From positions 310,001 to 374,000 of the forward strand of contig NZ_JBLWZP010000003.1 in NCBI RefSeq assembly GCF_048266365.1: a stretch of 64,000 bases of DNA. Direction: 5' to 3'. This document shows positions 61,779 through 64,000 of this stretch, one piece after another. The stretch is from Galbibacter sp048266365 (lineage in GTDB: Bacteria; Bacteroidota; Bacteroidia; Flavobacteriales; Flavobacteriaceae). How positions within the stretch are numbered: position 1 is the stretch's first letter; the number at the start of each line of letters is the position of its first letter. The notes under the pieces are model-generated. The model worked only from the letters and a program-made list of their open reading frames with translations. It did not search any database and was not told the origin of the DNA. A program made the position numbers and the translations under genes.

Positions 61779-64000
61779 TTAGAAATTGATATTTAAACCT
61801 AGGGAGAACACACGATTAACCGGATATACTCTCCCGCTGTATCCCACATTTTCCGGATCCACGCCTAAATCGTTCAAAGGACTAAAGGTCAAAAGATTCA
61901 ATCCGGTGAGATACAAACGCAAACTTTCCATACCGATATTCTCCATCACATCGGCGGGTAACGTATAACCCAACTGCACATTTTTAATCCTTAAATACTG
62001 TGCATTAAAGATGTAAAAGTCAGAACGTGCCGCATTGTTCACGGATTCCGATCCCACAGTTAACCTGGGATAAGAAGCGTCTAAGTTTTCAGGTGTCCAT
62101 CGATCCAGATGTCTTTCAAAGACAGGACCTTCATTATTGTTGTGGAATGCTTCTATGATTTCACCTCGCAACCATTGTTGCCGTTTTCCGACCCCTTGAA
62201 TGAATACCGAAAAATCAAATCCATTCCAATCCATGGCATAGGTAGCTCCATAGGTATACCTGGGGAATTCATTTCCAAGGATAAAACGATCATTTTCATA
62301 ATCAATCTTTCCATCACCGTTGCGATCAAGGTATCTGATATCTCCGGGATCCACATCATTTACGAATATCGGAGCGGGACCTTCTGCGATTTCAGCCTCT
62401 GAATTATAATATCCGTCAGACTTAAGGGCATAATATGAGTTTATGGAGTAGCCTTCACGAAGTATCGTATGAACGTCACCTCCATTTATAAACTCCCTTC
62501 CTCTTAAGTCTTCTATTTTATTATGACTGTCCGAGATATTGAAATTAAATGAATGGTTAACTGCACCCGTTGCAAATCCGTAATTCATACTAAGTTCCCA
62601 GCCTCTATTTCGAACTGATCCGGCATTTTGAAACGGCTGTCCTAAACCGTAAGTCGCGGGAACAGGAAGTTGTAATAAAATATCATTGGTTAAATTGTCA
62701 AAAACCTCAAAGGTGACGTCCAATTTGCGTTTAAAGAAAGACAAATCAAGACCGATGTTTTTCATCGTGGAAGTTTCCCAGGTTCGATTCTGATTCGAAA
62801 CCGAGTAATATGCTCCCGATGCACCTACACCACCGAAGCTGTATACATTACTACCCGAACTCACTAAACTCTGATACCCATATAAATCAGAGATATCCTG
62901 ATTTCCAAGTTGTCCCCAGGAAGCTCTGATTTTAGCAAAGGATACGATATCTTCAATGGGTTTGAAGAAGTTCTCTTCACTCATTACCCAACCCACGGAA
63001 ACCGATGGAAATACCCCCCAGCGTTTGTCGGAAGAAAACCTTGAGGATCCATCATAGCGGATGTTTCCTTTAATGATATATTTATCATCAAATGTGTATC
63101 CAACTCTTCCGAAATAAGAGGTAATAGACCACTCATCTCCGGATCCACTGGCACCTTGGATATCTCCGGCATTATCTATAACACCATGATCATTTCCAGG
63201 AATATCCAATCCCGTTACACCAAAAAACTCACTTTCAAATTTCTCGGTAGAACTACCGACAAGTACATTCAAATCATGTTTATCGGCAAATGTTTTTACA
63301 TAAGTAGCCGTTAGGTACGGATTCAGATAAAGAGATCTGAAATAATTATCCGTTACTGAGTTTTCGTTATTTCCACCACCGGGATACGCAAACTCAATGG
63401 CTTTACGAAACTGGTGGGTTTTATTACTCACAATATTTCCACCTAAAACACCCTTGATGACAAGGCCGCTGACAGGTTCATATTCCAGAGAGAAATTTCC
63501 CAAAGCTTCATCATTTTGAGTATTTGTAGTTCCACCTTCCATGAGCTGTGCCAGCGGATTACTGTTACTCCCGCTCACAAGGGTATAGTTTCCGTCCTGA
63601 TCTATGATATTGTAAATAGGAGGAGTACGCATCGTTGGTTCTATGATAAATTGCTCAAAGTAGGCATGGTCTTTTATATCATTACGTGCGAAAGACAATC
63701 TGGCGCCGATTTTAAATTTCTCATTAACTTTTTTATCAATATTAATTCGGGCATTATACTTTTTGTATCCATAATCAGGTCCTTTAAACATACTTTCCTG
63801 ATCCACATAACCTAAGGAAACCAGGTAATTAAGCCCGTCATTTGCACCACTAAGGGAAAAGTTGTGGGTAGACTGCAAAGCCATGTCCTTATAAATCTCT
63901 CTATTCCAGTTCACATCCGGACCGTTTTGCTTGAATTCCAAAATCTCCTGGGGGGTGAATGCCGGTGCCATACCGGAGTTGATCAGTGCTTCATTTCTAA
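61779..64000 (-). CDS. susC: SusC/RagA TonB-linked outer-membrane transporter (mannan PUL), 5' end outside window
   Basis: The C-terminal about 740 residues are present, covering the barrel: STHNFSLSGANDGLNYLVSLG, KYIIKGNIRYDGSSRFSSDKRWG, NPQ-type strand boxes GWELSMNYGF and DRNGDGKIDYENDRFILG, and the end NRVFSLGLNINF. The frame is open to the window edge (RNEALINSGMAPAF), so the signal peptide, carboxypeptidase-regulatory domain and plug lie beyond base 64000. It is the partner of the SusD 10 bases downstream in an operon that continues to the isomerase-like gene at 55954. Confidence 0.95.
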   Translation of the reverse strand, partial: RNEALINSGMAPAFTPQEILEFKQNGPDVNWNREIYKDMALQSTHNFSLSGANDGLNYLVSLGYVDQESMFKGPDYGYKKYNARINIDKKVNEKFKIGARLSFARNDIKDHAYFEQFIIEPTMRTPPIYNIIDQDGNYTLVSGSNSNPLAQLMEGGTTNTQNDEALGNFSLEYEPVSGLVIKGVLGGNIVSNKTHQFRKAIEFAYPGGGNNENSVTDNYFRSLYLNPYLTATYVKTFADKHDLNVLVGSSTEKFESEFFGVTGLDIPGNDHGVIDNAGDIQGASGSGDEWSITSYFGRVGYTFDDKYIIKGNIRYDGSSRFSSDKRWGVFPSVSVGWVMSEENFFKPIEDIVSFAKIRASWGQLGNQDISDLYGYQSLVSSGSNVYSFGGVGASGAYYSVSNQNRTWETSTMKNIGLDLSFFKRKLDVTFEVFDNLTNDILLQLPVPATYGLGQPFQNAGSVRNRGWELSMNYGFATGAVNHSFNFNISDSHNKIEDLRGREFINGGDVHTILREGYSINSYYALKSDGYYNSEAEIAEGPAPIFVNDVDPGDIRYLDRNGDGKIDYENDRFILGNEFPRYTYGATYAMDWNGFDFSVFIQGVGKRQQWLRGEIIEAFHNNNEGPVFERHLDRWTPENLDASYPRLTVGSESVNNAARSDFYIFNAQYLRIKNVQLGYTLPADVMENIGMESLRLYLTGLNLLTFSPLNDLGVDPENVGYSGRVYPVNRVFSLGLNINF

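Noticed and set aside
1..64000. CRISPR arrays, rRNA and tRNA genes, prophage structural genes
   Set aside because: None seen. Repeats are short and not spaced like CRISPR, and there are no capsid, portal or tail genes and no integrase.

Overview
The window looks like the chromosome of a marine-type member of the Flavobacteriaceae (Bacteroidota). The evidence is low G+C, gldF/gldG of the gliding machinery, two SusC/SusD polysaccharide utilisation loci (PULs), a hybrid two-component sensor, and TAnnTTTG-type -7 promoter elements. The genus cannot be fixed from sequence alone.

Layout. (1) 1-10.95 kb is conserved core: the end of an M23 peptidase gene, a secreted protein, PhoH, SAM hydrolase, gldF-gldG, dnaN, a DUF4870 protein, Dps and mnmE. 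(2) 11-25.3 kb is a patchwork: an IS3 remnant, a ParDE-like pair, a truncated AlbA/RecG-like gene, two AAA/DUF4143 ATPases (one cut by an amber stop), a serpin and two small lipoproteins, a SLC13 anion transporter, a YdeI-like protein, an AhpD-like protein, a Crp/Fnr-Gdx(SMR)-GNAT-GNAT cluster, an EthD-like lipoprotein and a broken SRPBCC gene. (3) 25.3-37.2 kb is a fructan PUL on the minus strand: a fructose-type hybrid sensor, MFS sugar porter, GH32, SusC, SusD and fructokinase. (4) 37.5-49.3 kb is an accessory and defence-like island: a Xre/RES toxin-antitoxin pair, XRE plus a RhuM-Fido fusion, two AlbA_2 ATPases (one with a 5' frameshift), two zinc-type oxidoreductases plus the tail of a third, an NTF2-like protein, a complete HipBST-type operon, and an IS256 fragment fused to an AlbA_2 fragment. 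(5) 49.5-51.9 kb holds a GH2 beta-galactosidase-like enzyme. (6) 52.6-55.7 kb holds a MazG-like pyrophosphohydrolase translationally coupled to a GIY-YIG / DUF2075 helicase / LexA-like (S24) protease fusion. This is the most interesting locus. (7) 55.9-64 kb is an alpha-mannan-type PUL on the minus strand (SusC, SusD, SusE/F, GH76, and an extended mannose-6-phosphate-isomerase-like protein), cut by the window end.

How the genes fit together. In the fructan PUL, GH32 would release fructose outside the cytoplasm, SusCD import oligomers, the MFS porter bring in fructose, PfkB phosphorylate it, and the hybrid sensor report periplasmic fructose. In the mannan PUL, SusCD/SusE capture mannan, GH76 cuts the alpha-1,6 backbone, and the isomerase-like protein would feed mannose-6-phosphate to glycolysis. 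The MazG/helicase pair carries a complete LexA-style self-cleavage module (Ala-Gly bond, Ser, Lys) at the helicase C-terminus. That predicts a switch triggered by DNA damage or phage infection. Functions are inferred from motifs read by eye; no database search was run.
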